Part shown: piece after piece, positions 32,601-44,684 of the stretch
How positions within the stretch are numbered: the stretch's first letter is position 1
Layout of the letters: the number at the start of each line of letters is the position of its first letter
Source: Isoetes taiwanensis
Taxonomy: Eukaryota > Streptophyta > Lycopodiopsida > Isoetales > Isoetaceae
DNA length: 64,000 nucleotides
Reading direction: 5' to 3'
NCBI GenBank assembly: GCA_021234155.1
Contig: JAJEKV010000910.1
Coordinates: 1 to 64,000 of the forward strand
The notes under the pieces: generated by a model
What the model was told of the DNA's origin: nothing
Seen by the model: only the letters and a program-made list of their open reading frames with translations
Databases searched by the model: none
Made by a program: the position numbers and the translations under genes

Positions 32601-33890
32601 AGGAAGCTGGTTTATATGAAGGGTAAAGAAAGGAAGATTTATTAACGTGTTTATGAGACCATAAACACATACAGAATTCAAGATCTCCACCTCCAGGAGT
32701 AAGAACATTATGAGACATGAAGAGATAAACAAGGATGACAAATAAATTGCAACTACAGAACAAACATAAATTCTCCGGCCAAAGCATATATTGGCTTGTA
32801 AGGAATGGACTAACAATTCTTTTTCCCTTCCGGAACTGAAATATCATCCGGGACACACGGCTTTGGCCTCCGGACTACATTTTTTTTTTTCCATATTTTT
32901 GTAACATTTCAGCTATTATATCTATCTCCTGCTTGAAGACAAGTTTCGCTTCATCATCATCTTAATGGACACCATGTCTTGGTCAGTTGAAAAGGCTTCC
33001 GCAAAGTGTTGAAGGTGAATGTGTACTTATAAATGACCTTTTTATGCTCCACTTTTTTTAAAAATGCCGCATGATGCTAATTGCCTGTCCAACATTGTCA
33101 ATGCCCTTAAAGTGTTCTCGCAAGATGACGCCTAACTTACTTCATGGAGAAGAGTAGTCGATGCAAAAATCTCATTTTAATTCAATGGCTTTCAGAGTCC
33201 CATCATTCGAGATATTGAGATCCAAGGAAATCAGAAGACAATGGCATTCAACTACAAATGGAAGTTCTACTTTACAATGTTGTGTATGAAGATTTCTAAT
33301 TTTTCGATCCGCCACATAATAACCAGCATATTTTATTGTTGCCTAAGTCATCTATACATGCAGAATGGCATCCAACAGAAGTTTTAACTAACCTTGAATT
33401 TGTTAGAAACATCATTCTAGTCGATGCATATTGATGAAGGTAGCTATTAGCTTCTTCGAGGATCTCAGACAACGCCAAAATGCAGTTTTGAAAGAAGACT
33501 ATTACTTGAGCTCTTCTCTTGAGAGTGACGGCACGCTAACGAACAACATAAAATCATCCAACCAACAATAAATGTTAAGTAGAAGAAACTAAAAGAATGT
33601 TTTGTGATGCATGCAAGATATTTTATAAGCATTATAAGTGCGTAGAAAATGAAAGCAAAGGCCTATTTGAGCATTGACTAATATGGAAAAGGATTTCTTT
33701 TAAAGCGTGTTTCTTCACAACCTAGTCTTTTTATCCTCTTCCTCACTAAAAAACAATGATCAGAATCCATAAGAAACTAGAGTTAGTTACATGCTTACGC
33801 CAGCGGATGAGGTGCATCATTGCCGCCATTGATGGTGTAACTCAGGTGGTCTATCATTAGGTAGCTTTGTAATCAAAACGTAACAAGTTA
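29602..33890. other. Intergenic DNA without recognisable gene
   Basis: Mostly AT-rich. A GC-rich island at 30450-31180 has several overlapping open frames on both strands (for example 30491-30691, 30732-30965 and 30688-30951 minus), none with a domain I recognise. Near 32910-32960 the minus strand reads DEAKLVFKQEIDIIAEMLQK, a coding-like scrap. An 18-base word of the array spacer recurs at 30350-30367. Confidence 0.5.
31211..31235. repeat. (CCTT)n microsatellite
   Basis: Six tandem CCTT units. Confidence 0.95.
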
Positions 33891-36022
33891 CTAGTAATGG
33901 TGCTCGCGTTCTTTGGGCATAAGTTTGGGAACCGTCGGAGGGAAACATGTTCAGTTCAACTCCTTTTCATACATCTTAGATAATAGAAATTAAGCCCAAT
34001 GTTCTTTGGGCTATAAGAGGTTTTGTGCATTCTAGTATGTTTCCCTTTCTCTTTGCCTTTTGCTCTATCCCGCATTTTCCTTTTTCTTTTCCTTTCTTTT
34101 CCATTTTCCTACACACTTTCCTTTTGTTTTTTCCTTATACATTTTCTTTTTTCCTTTTTCCCTTTTCTTTTTAACCCATTTCTCCCTTCCCTTCCCTTTC
34201 CACTTCCCGTTCTCCTTTTTCCCTTTCCCCTTTTTGAGAGATTTTTTAGTTCCTTTCAAGGAAAGAAAGCCCTTCCCTTTTCCCATGCCCTTTTTCCCAC
34301 CTTTTTCATGTCCCATTTTCTTCTTTTCCGCACCCTCTTCCCTTTTTCCTCGTGCCCCTTCTCCCTTCCTTTTCTTTTTTCTATTTTCCATTGTCCCATG
34401 CTCTTTTTTCTCACCCTTCCTCTCTTCCTCTTTTCATGCCCTTCTCCTCCTCTCTTTTTCATTTCCCTCTTCCCCATTCCTCGTGCCCTTTTTCTTCCCT
34501 TTTTCCACCCTTTTCATGTGCCCCTAATCTTCTTTTTTGCACCCTCTTCCTTTTTGCCTCATGCCCCTTCTCCCTTTATTTTGTCCCTTCACTTTTTCAT
34601 TTTTCTCACCCTTTCTCTCTTCCCCTTTTCATGCTCTTTTCCCCCTCTCTTTTCTCATTTCCCTCTTCCCCATTCCTCGTGCCCTCTTTTCCTTCTTTTT
34701 TTTTTTTACTTTCCCTTCCCTTTTCATCCTTTCCTCTCTTCCGTATCCTTTTTCACTTTCTTGGGATTTTTCCCTTTCCTTTTCATTTTCTCTTTCTTTT
34801 CCTTCCAATGCAACGTTCCCTTTTCCCTGACCTTTTTTGCCTTTCTCCATCCTCTTTCTCTTTTCCCTGTGCCCATCCCCCTCCTTTTTTCCTTTTCGCT
34901 TTTTTTCCTTCTTTTTCCCCTTTTCTCACATTTTCCCTTTTCCCCATGCCCTTTTTTTTCCCTTTTCCTTCCCATTTCCATTTCCCTCCCCTTTTCCTCG
35001 TGCTCATTTTCCCTAGGGGTTTCCCTTTTGCATTCCTTTTTTTTTTTCCTTCCTCTTTCTTTTTGAATGCCCTTCTTCCCTTCCGTTCTCTACATAATTT
35101 TCCTCTTCCCCTTTAATTTTCCTCCTTTCCATATCCTTTCCTTTTCCCCTTTTCCCATTGCCTTTCTTCCCTTTCCTCCCTCCTAATCATTCTTTTCCCT
35201 TTTCCCATGCCACTTATCCCTTCCTCACCACTTTATTCTTTCCCTTTTCTCTCTTCCTCTCTTCCCCTTTTCCTCGTGTCTCTTTGCCTTTTCATTTTCA
35301 TCTTTCCAAAGAATTTTTTTCTTTTTCCTTTCCCTAACCCCCCCTTTTCCCGTTGCCCTTTTTCTTTTCTCCCCTCCTTTTCTTTTCCTTTTCTCTTTCC
35401 CTTTTCCATTCGCCGTTCCCTTTTCCACACCTTTTCCATGTGCTCCTTTTCCTCCTTTCTCCATCCTCTTCTTTTTTTCCCTTTGGCGTTCTCCTCCCTT
35501 TTTTTTTTTCCTTTTTACACTTTCCATGCTCTTTTTCCCTTCCTTTTCCCCTTTTCTCAACTTTTCCTTTTTGCCCTTTTTCCGTGCCTTTTCCCATCTC
35601 CCTCTCCCTTTTCCAAATGCCCATTTTCCCTTCCCTTTTTCCCTTTCAGCATTTCTTTTTTTTCCTTCCTCTTTTGCTTTTCCAAGGCCCTTTTCCTTTT
35701 TTCGTTTCCTCCTTTCCCCACTCTTTTCCTCATTGCCCTTTTTCCTTCCCATTTCCTCTCTCCCTCTTTTGTTTTCCCTTTTCCCATGCCACTTTTCCAT
35801 TTCCTCACTATTTCCTTCTTCCCACTTTTTCCCATGCCCTTTTCCCCTCTTCCCCTTTCCCTCGTGCCCTTTTTCCCTTCACTTTTCCTTTTCATTCTCC
35901 TTTTCTTTAATCTTCGATATTGCAATAAAATCATCAACGGGATTAAGCCAATCAAATCTACACCATTAGATTTAGGGCTTGATGGAAAACGGACTGGAAA
36001 GAAAAAACATTATAATATAGGA
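33891..36022 (-). mobile_element. Helitron-like element carrying the polypyrimidine tract
   Basis: The left end is CTAG (33891-33894) after a host A, with a decayed hairpin next to it (ctcgcg..ttgggc) and a second, good hairpin at 33993-34012 (gcccaa/ttgggc), the same layout as at 18616. The right end reads cattataatatagga followed by T, so on minus it starts TCCTATATTATAATG, the TC plus AT-rich form of Helitron 5' ends. Between them lies almost only the T/C-rich tract. No helicase ORF is present, so it is non-autonomous. There is no empty site to confirm the limits. Confidence 0.55.
34030..35905. repeat. 1.9-kb polypyrimidine tract (T/C on plus)
   Basis: Nearly all bases are T or C, in words such as ttcccttttcc. 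Single purines occur mainly in recurring words like ctcgtgccc and catgccc, seen near 34480, 34675, 34995, 35270 and 35865. This suggests a decayed satellite with a unit of one to a few hundred bp. Long open frames here (such as 34023-35066 and 35207-36034) only spell F, S, L and P and are not genes. Confidence 0.9.
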
Positions 36023-37261
36023 TGTGCTATATAATGGAAAACACCAAGAGACCTTTCTAAGAATTGTAGCCAAATTAACCATATCTCTTTGTACAATTAT
36101 GAGAAATTCTCATCATTGGACTGCATTAAGGAGGGCTTAGCGGAAAAAGGAACCTTGCTTTACCAAGTGGCGGCGTTGATGGAAATTTTGTGCAATGAAG
36201 TGCAAAATTTAGGCGATTAGCCTTTTTGTTCAAACCGAAATTAGCTTTTCAAGCCTTCCCGGTACCGCATTGAAATATCCGCTATCCTTCCGAGAACATG
36301 TAATTATATGGCCCAACACAGGCTAATTTCAAAAATCTGCATATTTCCAATGACATCTTTTCCTTAGAGCAAAGCCACTACACCAGAGCTTTGCATGCCT
36401 TTGCTTCTTCAAGAAGTCAAAAAATAGAAGAGGCTCTTTTCTTAAACTATTGGCTCCAATCAAAGGCATTAGCCATATTCACCGGTGAATAGGAACAATT
36501 TCACCATATAAGTGTACCAGATCAACAAAAGAAACAAAGGAATTTTTGAATGCAAAAAGCCAAGCAACAAGCAACACATTTGATGCAAAAGATCAAATCG
36601 GATTTGATGCCTGGCGATTGAGAGTAGATTGAGCAAAGATGGTATTTCAATTTTCATCATTTGTTAAGGCCAATCAAAATGCCGAAGGTAAATTGCATAG
36701 CGGTTTGAGATAATAGCCATTAGGATTTCTTGTGCCATCCATGACCTTCGCAATTTAAGGAATATGATAGAACGTTGCGTCTTTTGTTTTGAACTTTTTT
36801 AGTATTAGCCAAACCGGATAGAAAAATCAAACCCTAACTAAAAATATTAAACTTTCTTTGCCATTTTCCTTTAAAGCATAGTCGCATGAAAAGAGCACTT
36901 TCTTCTTTCAATTTTTACCACGGTCGCATTCGAGATTGGTAATCGTAGCAAGAGTATCACATGGAGGCACGTTTCTTACCGATAATGCGGCGGCCCTTAG
37001 CATCTCCAGCTTCAAATTTAGCTCATTTTCTAATTTTCGGGTGGCCATAGATCTCTTAAATAGGAGATCTAAGGTCAAAAATCATGAAACGTAAAGAATT
37101 TGATGACTTGGAAGAGACACGTGGATAGCCTAGAATTGCAAGGAGGGTTGCACGCTTGTTAGGCTGGCGTGCTAAAAAAACCCTAAAAAAAAAAAACCAT
37201 GTTATTTTAAAAGAATCTTCGTGGCATCATCTCTTCCATTGATTTCATCAAACGGGGGCCC

Positions 37262-37320
37262 AAATTAGGGCTGGGTCCAACACTTACACAATAACATTAT
37301 AATAGAAAGGTGCCCGTTCT
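37262..37320 (-). mobile_element. Possible abutting Helitron 5' and 3' ends
   Basis: The words lacking a gene here read ttagggctgggtcc, then cattataataga, then aaggtgcccgttctttt. The first part matches the 5'-end type at 51300-51336 and the last part the 3'-end type at 33895. This suggests one Helitron inserted directly next to another. Assigned from motif likeness only. Confidence 0.35.
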
Positions 37321-38670
37321 TTTTCTTTTAGGATTATTCAGGGCATGTAAATATTATGGCGCAATGAAAAAAGCGAACCACATTGGACCATGACAAACTC
37401 TTCAAGCCCTTACCAATAGACCAATGGCACCAAGGAATACAATTTCCTATGTAACCTTGTGGCCTAGGTATATGATCTCAAGCTTGTACATTTTAAAATG
37501 TCCTTAAATGCAAAAATTATAAATTAGAGTTGACAAAACATTTAAAATGTCAAGGGGTTGTTTGCTCTCACATAGCAACAAGGGTTCTTTGCTGGCCACG
37601 TAGCTTTGGGCGCCAAAGTCCATTAGTATTTTTGTTTTAGTTTGTGTAAGCTTTTGTACATAAGATAAACTTAGGATGTTGTTTCCCAATGCAAGTAAAA
37701 ATATCGACTTGGATGTTGCTATATGCGATGCAAAGTATTTTTAACTAAGGTGTTATTATTTATTATCTATGATAATGCTTTTCTATTTTGCCATTTCACC
37801 ATGGCATTTCAAATAAGACCATCAATGTTCTTAAATTTGGCAGATGCAACCCAATTCAGCCAACATTCGGATCGAATCAAAAGAATTCCAATTTTACAAA
37901 CTCTAAATCAAGCTTCCAATTCTGAGATAGGGAAGGATGCAACCAACTGAACAATCAGATCCACATTTGAGTCAAGATGGGCATGGTTATATTGCCCTAA
38001 GAAAACAATAAGAGCAAAGATGGAATGTATTAGGAAAGAATGAAGAGTACAATTCAAATACTATTGGATGTGCACATAAATATCCATAATGTTACAGGAG
38101 ATTAAATTCGGACTTCATGACCTTTTCTTTGGATGATTTATCCAGGAATTTCTTTTTGTATTGAACTTATGTGGCATGGATAATAGGCTGCCGGGTGCAA
38201 CAACGCATTCCAAATCAAAGCTGAACAAGAAATCATAGTGCAATTTCTATGGGTATTCAACCAGACTAAATGATGCATCCTGAAAAGAGAAACGTGCCAA
38301 TCCCAAAATGTTGTACTGCAACAGTGAGAAAATTCTGAAATTCAAGCCCCTAGCTTAGCTGTGAAAAAACAAATTAAAAAGCAAAGCAAAATTAATTTGC
38401 AAACATTGGGATTTAGATTCAAGCATCTGGCTTTTTTCCAGTTCAAACGAATTACTCAGCAAATGTAGGCGTCAATTTAATGTAGACGTCAATTTCTTTC
38501 ATAAAAACAACACAATTGGTTTGTCGAATTTTTGGATGGACAGATTTGCAAATCAAAAAATAATGATGTGCATCCTAAAAACATGCATATTATTATGTTT
38601 GCATTATTGATCTAGCACAACAGGCAGAAACTTATTTCAATTGGAAAGCCAAAAATAAGAATTACGCACA

Positions 38671-38740
38671 AGCTTTATTTATAGTTCAAACATGGATTAT
38701 TCAGATAGCTTTATTTATAGTTCAAACATGGATTATTCAG
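38671..38740. repeat. Tandem duplication, unit about 36 bp
   Basis: A 34-bp word beginning agctttatttatagttc occurs twice, 2 bp apart. The block that follows (38741-38815) resembles 38455-38560 in the words gtagacgtcaatttct and tttttggatggacaga. Confidence 0.85.
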
Positions 38741-40013
38741 CAAAATGTAGACGTCAATTTCTCTTGAAACAACATAACTGGTTTGTAGCATTTTTGGATG
38801 GACAGACCTGCATGCCCATAACCACTAATCTCATCCATGGCCAGCATGTCTAAATAAGATCCAGTGAATACCTTCTTAGATCATTGATGATAATGCCAGA
38901 AGAGATTGTATTTGGCTAGTCATTTGAAGCAGAAAAAACTATGCGATGTTTGAATGGTTGGAAGTGCATGATTGGCGATCTCATTTCTGGCCTGGTGCAA
39001 TTATGGTTTGGCATTTGCTCCTTTTGTTATAATCAATGCATGTTTTAATGAACATAAAAAACTTTCTTTTTGGCTCTAGCAAATTACAAACAACAGTGGA
39101 AGAAATTGAACCATCCTACTAATGCAAATTAAAAAACATCATCTCAGATCCATCAAGCCAGACATACTATTCTAGTCACTGCAGACCACCAATAGGCCAA
39201 GTATTACATAGTGTTATGCCTTAAAATAATAGACAAGCCTATACAAGCGGCAATTTGAGATACGAATGGAGCATAATCCGTTCCCAAAAAATATCTTTAT
39301 CATGACAATGCCAGTGCAAGAAATGACTTCTTCTTCAACAAAACCCAAACGAAAAAGGATTGATGCCAGAGATTACCCAATCGAGGTTCCAGAGATAGTA
39401 GCCATGTTTTTCATTACATGAACTCGCTAAATATAAGGCCTTGCAAGTAGAAGACTTCGGCAGAATATATCCATGCCAATGCTGGACATGGCATCATGCC
39501 ATTTTTATACTTATAATAAGAAACCTAGAAACCACGCATGGAAGAATCCTTTTTCTAGAACCATGAACAGAGGTTTTAAGAGATGAACCTCATTATCAGT
39601 TGTATGTGATCCGGGACTACCTCAAAATAATGACAGGCATGAAGCTCTTACTTCTCTGGCGAGAAATCCTGAAAAAGCAAAAAATTGGCATGAATTCTAG
39701 TCATCCCCGGAAAATAACCAAAACGGCCACATGGGGCAAGCGGCATGTGGAAGAAGGCCGTTCTTCTTAGATCACAGCGGAATATTTAGGAGGATAGGAT
39801 TTGGCTAGTCATTTGTTCTCTCTCATTTAAGATGTTTGAATGGTTGGAAGATTATATTTAAAAAAAGCCCTCATTTTTCACACTATGGTGCAATCGATTG
39901 CGTTTCTAGGGTGGATATCCAGGAATTATGTCATTATCAACATGGTTTAATGCATTAAATCTTCTTTTTGGCTCTTGCGCCAAGAACAAAATTGGAAGAG
40001 TTGAACCACGGGA

Positions 40014-40082
40014 TGCATTGGTCGAGAATCGAACTGGTGTGCATGCAGTGGTGGTACTATTCTACCACTAGACCACCAATGC
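40014..40082 (-). pseudogene. tRNA-Gly, block 2 copy 1
   Basis: T arm, D arm and acceptor are present. The anticodon arm reads gtgtgcatgcagtggtgg on plus, without GCC. Confidence 0.6.
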
Positions 40083-40489
40083 ACAAGTAATACAAAATGA
40101 ATACCTTCTTAATTAACAAGCACATACAACCAACTCAATCAAATGCATCTCTCATAATCCAGTTCTCAAAAATATCTTTGGTCGCATAATAAGGTGCAGG
40201 AATGGTTGTTCTTCTAATAAGTCCAAACAAACGATTATGCCAAGGCATAAAGCGACAAAATTTGCTCAATCACCGTAGGTTTTTCCATGCTTGAACTTGA
40301 TATCATAAAAATTGAAAGAATTAACATGTGAATGAGTAACAATGTCGAGCATTGGTGTGCCACTAATGGGGGCTATGCATAAACTCTATGGAAGGGAAGA
40401 GCGCGTGGGGAATCAATGACAAACTCTAAATATTAATCGAATGGACGTATGTGATAGGGACTATAAAATAATATGAACAAGCTCCTACA

Positions 40490-40570
40490 CGTGGATGATA
40501 GGATTCAAACCTATGCGAGCAAAGCCCACATGATTTCTAGTCATGCCCAATAACCACTCTGCACATCCAC
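40490..40570 (-). tRNA. tRNA-Ser(AGA), block 2 copy 1, near intact
   Basis: 81 nt. Acceptor, variable arm and AGA arm are as in the intact copies. The T loop has A for G and the D arm lacks one base. Confidence 0.75.
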
Positions 40571-40820
40571 GCCAAAGATGTGGAATACTTCCGATACTTC
40601 TTAGATCATTGAGATATTTAGGAGGATAGGATTTGGCTAGTCATTTATTCTCTCTCATTGTGATGTTTGATGGTTGGAAGAGCAAGATTAGCTTCGATCT
40701 CATTTTCTCACCCTATGGTGCAATCGATTGCTAGCTTATCCTTATGTCATTATCAACATGGTTTAATGCATTAAATTTTCTTTTGGCTCTTGCGCCAAGA
40801 ACAAAATTAGAAGAGTTGAA

Positions 40821-40876
40821 ACGAGAATGAATTAAATCTTCCGGGTGGTACTATTCTACCACTAGACCACCAATGA
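40821..40876 (-). pseudogene. tRNA-Gly fragment, block 2 copy 2
   Basis: Only the D arm and 5' acceptor strand are kept. The 3' half is replaced by AT-rich bases. Confidence 0.6.
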
Positions 40877-41289
40877 ACAAGTAATACAAATGAATACCTT
40901 CTTAATTAACAAGCACATACAACCAACTCAATCAAATGCATCTCATAATCATCTCAAAAAAATATCTTGGTCGCATTAATAAGGTGCGTGAATGGTTTTT
41001 CTTCTAATAAGTCCAAACATTTGATTATGCCAAGGCATAAAGCGACAAAATTTGCTCAATCACCGTGTTTTTCCATGCTTGAACTTGATATCATAAAAAA
41101 ATTGAAAGAATTAACATGTGAATGAGTAACAATGTCGAAAGCATTGGTGTGCCACTAATGGGGCTATGCATAAACTCTAGAATATTGCGTTAGTGGAAGA
41201 GTGCGTAGGGAATCAATGACAAACTCTAAATATTAATCGAATGGACGTATGTGATAGGGACTATAAAATAATATGAACAAGCTCCTACA

Positions 41290-41369
41290 CGTGGATGATA
41301 GGATTGAACCTATGCGAGCAAAGCCCACATGATTTCTAGTCATGCCCTAATAACCACTGGCACATCCAC
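41290..41369 (-). tRNA. tRNA-Ser(AGA), block 2 copy 2, imperfect
   Basis: 80 nt. The T loop is a base short (attgaacc on plus), the D loop has one extra T and the D stem lost two bases. The AGA arm is intact. Confidence 0.65.
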
Positions 41370-41629
41370 GCCAAAGATATGGGAATACTTCCGATACTTC
41401 TTAGATCATTGAGATATTTAGGAGGATAGGATTTGGCTAGTCATTTATTCTCTCTCATTCCGATGTTTGATGGTTGGAAGAGCAAGATTAGCTTCGATCT
41501 CATTTCTCACCCTATGGTGCAATCGACATTGCCGATTATCCTTATGTCATTATCAACATGTTTAATGCATTAAATCTTTTTTTTTGGCTCTTGCGCCAAG
41601 AACAAAATTGGAAGAGTTGAACCACGGGA

Positions 41630-41698
41630 TGCATTGGCCGAGAATCGAACTTCGGGCACTGAGTAGGTGGTACTATTCTACCACTAGACCACCAATGC
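41630..41698 (-). pseudogene. tRNA-Gly, block 2 copy 3
   Basis: 69 nt. The anticodon region reads gcactgagtagg on plus, without GCC. The T stem has an extra T. Confidence 0.6.
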
Positions 41699-42116
41699 AC
41701 AAGTAATACAAATGAATACCTTCTTAATTAACAAGCACATACAACCAACTCAATCAAATGCATCTCATAATCCAGTTCTCAAAAAAATATCTTGGTGGCA
41801 TAATAAGGTGCAGGAATGGTTGTTCTTCTAATAAGTCCAAACAAACGATTATGCCAAGGCATAAAGCGACAAGATTTGCTCAATCACCGTGGTTTTCCAT
41901 GCTTGAACTTGATATCATAAAAATTGAAAGAATTAACATGTGAATGAGTAACAATGTCGAGTTCATTGGTGTGCCACTAATGGGGACTAATGCATAAACT
42001 CTAGAATATTGCCCAAAGGGAAGAGTGCGTGGGGGAATCAATGACAAACTCTAAATATTAATCGAATGGACGTGTATGTGATAGGGACTATAAAATAATA
42101 TGAACAAGCTCCTACA

Positions 42117-42199
42117 CTTGGATGATAGGATTTAACCTATTCAGAGACAAAGCCCACATGATTTCTAGTCATGCCCAATAACCACTTTTGCACATCCAC
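42117..42199 (-). pseudogene. tRNA-Ser, block 2 copy 3, degraded
   Basis: The AGA arm is intact, but the T arm lost its CG, the variable arm reads tcagagacaaagcc on plus and the D arm is T-rich. Confidence 0.6.
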
Positions 42200-42468
42200 G
42201 ATGAAGTGATGTGGAATACTTCCGATTCTTCTTAGATCATTGAGATATTTAGGAGGATAGGATTTGGCTAGTCATTTATTCTCTCTCATCATTAGATGTT
42301 TGATGGTTGGAAGAGCAAGATTAGCTATTTGATCTCATTTCTCACTATGGTGCAATCGATTGCTCCTAGTAGTTTATCCTTATGTCATTATCAACATGGT
42401 TTAATGCATTAAATCTTCTTTTTGGCTCTTGCGCCAAGAACAAAATTAGAAGAGTTGAACCACGAGGA

Positions 42469-42546
42469 TGCATTGGCGAGAATCTTTTTTAACTCCGGTT
42501 TGTACCATGGTAAGGTGGTACTATTCTACCACTAGACCACCAATGC
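42469..42546 (-). pseudogene. tRNA-Gly, block 2 copy 4
   Basis: 78 nt. A T-run interrupts the T arm, and the anticodon loop reads ccatggtaagg on plus. Confidence 0.6.
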
Positions 42547-42973
42547 ACAAGTAATACAAATGAATACCTTCTTAATTAACAAGCACATACAACCAACTCA
42601 ATCAAATGCATCTCATAATCGGTTCTCAAAAAAATATCTTGGATGTACAATAAGGTGCAGGAATGGTTGTTCTTCTAATAAGTCCAAACAATTTGATTAT
42701 GCCAAGGCATAAGCGACAAGATTTGCTCAATCACATCTGTGGTTTTCCATGCTTGAACTTGATATCATAAAAATTGAAAGAATTAACATGTGAATGAGTA
42801 ACAATGAGAAACCACATTGGTGTGCCACTAATAGGGGGCTATGCATAAACTCTAGAATATTGCGCCCGATTGGAAGAGTGCATGGGAAAAGATGGCCTTA
42901 TGACAAACTCTAAATATTAATCGAATGGATGTATGTGATAGGGACTATAAAATAATATGAACAAGCTCCTACA

Positions 42974-43060
42974 CGTGGATGATAGATTTCAACCTATGTT
43001 TGAGCAAAGCCCACATGATTTCTAGTCATGCCCAATAACCACTCACATTAATTGACGCAT
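42974..43060 (-). pseudogene. tRNA-Ser, block 2 copy 4, 5' half lost
   Basis: The 3' half and AGA arm are recognisable. The D arm and 5' acceptor are replaced by unrelated bases after accactcac. Confidence 0.55.
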
Positions 43061-43362
43061 TCGAGGCAAGCCTGTTTAGGAAGATGGGCAAATACTTCCT
43101 GATACTTCTTAGATCATTGAGATATTTAGGAGGGATAGGATTTGGCTCAAGTCATTTGTTCTCTATAATGTATCATTGTATAATGTGTGATGTTTGATGG
43201 TTGGAAGAGCAAGATTAGCTTCGATCTCATTTCTCACCCTATGGTCCACGTCGATGCCCAAGTTATCATATGTCATTATGGAAACATGGTTTAATGCATT
43301 AAATTTTTTCATTTTTGGCTCTTGGTTGCCAAGAACAAAATTAGAAGAGTTGAACCACGGGA

Positions 43363-43443
43363 TGCATTCTAAGAACGAAAAACAAATCCGGGATGCATTG
43401 CAACGAATGTGGCTTTACTATTCTACCACTAGACCACCAATCC
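43363..43443 (-). pseudogene. tRNA-Gly, block 2 copy 5
   Basis: 81 nt. The T arm and anticodon arm are scrambled, with a repeated gatgcatt word. The acceptor carries the aatcc change of copy 16. Confidence 0.55.
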
Positions 43444-43857
43444 ACAAGTAATACAAATGAATACCTTCTTAATTAACAAGCACATACAACCAACTCAATC
43501 AAATGCATCTCATAATCCAGTTCTCAAAAATATCTTGGTCGCATACAATAAGGTGCAGGAATGGTTGTTCTTCTAATAAGTCCAAACATTTGATTATGCC
43601 AAGGCATAAAGCAACAAAGATTTGCTCAATCACCGTGTTCTTCCATGCTTGAACTTGATATCATAAAAATTGAAAGAATTAACATGTGAATGAGTAACAA
43701 TGTAGAGCATTGGTGTGCCACTAATGGGGGCTATGCATAAACTCTAGAATATTGCGTTAGTGGAAGAGTCGCAAAGGATAATGAATGACAAACTCTAAAT
43801 ATTAATCGAATGGACGTATGTGATAGGGACTATAAAATAATATGAACAAGCTCCACA

Positions 43858-43940
43858 CGTGGATGATAGGATTGAACCTATGCGCGAGCAAAGCCCACAT
43901 GATTTCTAGTCATGCCCAATAACCACTTCGGCACATCCAC
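43858..43940 (-). tRNA. tRNA-Ser(AGA), block 2 copy 5, imperfect
   Basis: 83 nt. The AGA arm, acceptor and D arm are nearly intact. The T loop is one base short and the variable arm has two extra bases. Confidence 0.65.
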
Positions 43941-44223
43941 GCCAGCGAAGATATGGAATACAACCGATACTTTTAGATCATTGAGATATTTAGGAGGATA
44001 GGATTTGGCTAGTCATTTATTCTCTCTCATTCGATGTTTGATGGTTGGAAGAGCAAGATTAGCTTCGATCTCATTTCTCACCCTATGGTGCATCGATCTC
44101 ATTTCTCACCCTATGGTGCAATCGATTGCGATTATCCTTATGTCATTATCAACATGGTTTAATGCATTAAATCTTCTTTTTGGCTCTGCGCCAAGAACAA
44201 AATTGGAAGAGTTGAACCCCGGA

Positions 44224-44293
44224 TGCATTGGCCGAGAATCGAACTTCAGTCAACCATGGCAGGGTCACTATTCTACCACTAGACCACCAATGC
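44224..44293 (-). tRNA. tRNA-Gly(GCC), block 2 copy 6, imperfect
   Basis: 70 nt. The loop shows TGCCA (catggcaggg on plus) and the D arm is intact. The stem 3' strand and T stem are altered. The spacer just to the left (44088-44116) repeats the word tcgatctcatttctcaccct. Confidence 0.6.
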
Positions 44294-44684
44294 ACAAGTA
44301 ATACAAATGAATACCTTCTTAATTAATATAGCACATACAACCAACTCAATCAAATGCATCTCATAATCCGGTTCTTCAAAAATATCTTGGTCATACAATA
44401 AGGTGCGAGGAATGGTTGTTCTTCTAATAAGTCCAAACAAACGATTATGCCAAGGCATAAAGCGACAAGATTTGCTCAATCACCGTGTTTTTCCATGCTT
44501 TGAACTTGATATCATAAAAAATTGAAAGAATTAACGTGAATGAGTAACAATGTCGAGCATGGTGTGCCACTAATGGGGGCTATGCATAACTCTAGAATAT
44601 TGCATGTTCAGGAAGAGTCGTGGGGAATCAATGACAAACTCTAAATATTAATCGAATGGACATATGTGATAGGGACTATAAAAT

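Larger units (their letters stand above)
36023..38800. other. AT-rich DNA without recognisable gene
   Basis: No convincing coding region. It contains a Helitron-type junction near 37295 and a local duplication at 38440-38815. Confidence 0.55.
38805..44684 (-). repeat. Tandem array block 2 of the Ser-Gly unit
   Basis: From about 39780 to 44684 the sequence is again ordinary array with Ser and Gly genes every 830 bp or so. From 38805 to 39780 it is a patchwork: array words in the right order and spacing are interspersed with unrelated bases. Remnants of a Ser gene (38809-38840 and 39690-39750) and a Gly gene (about 39110-39195) can be traced but not folded. Confidence 0.85.

Noticed and set aside
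34023-36034. Long plus-strand ORFs (347, 254 and 275 codons) rich in F, S, L and P
   Set aside because: They follow from the T/C-only composition. Open frames exist in several frames and on the other strand at once, with no domain or start context.
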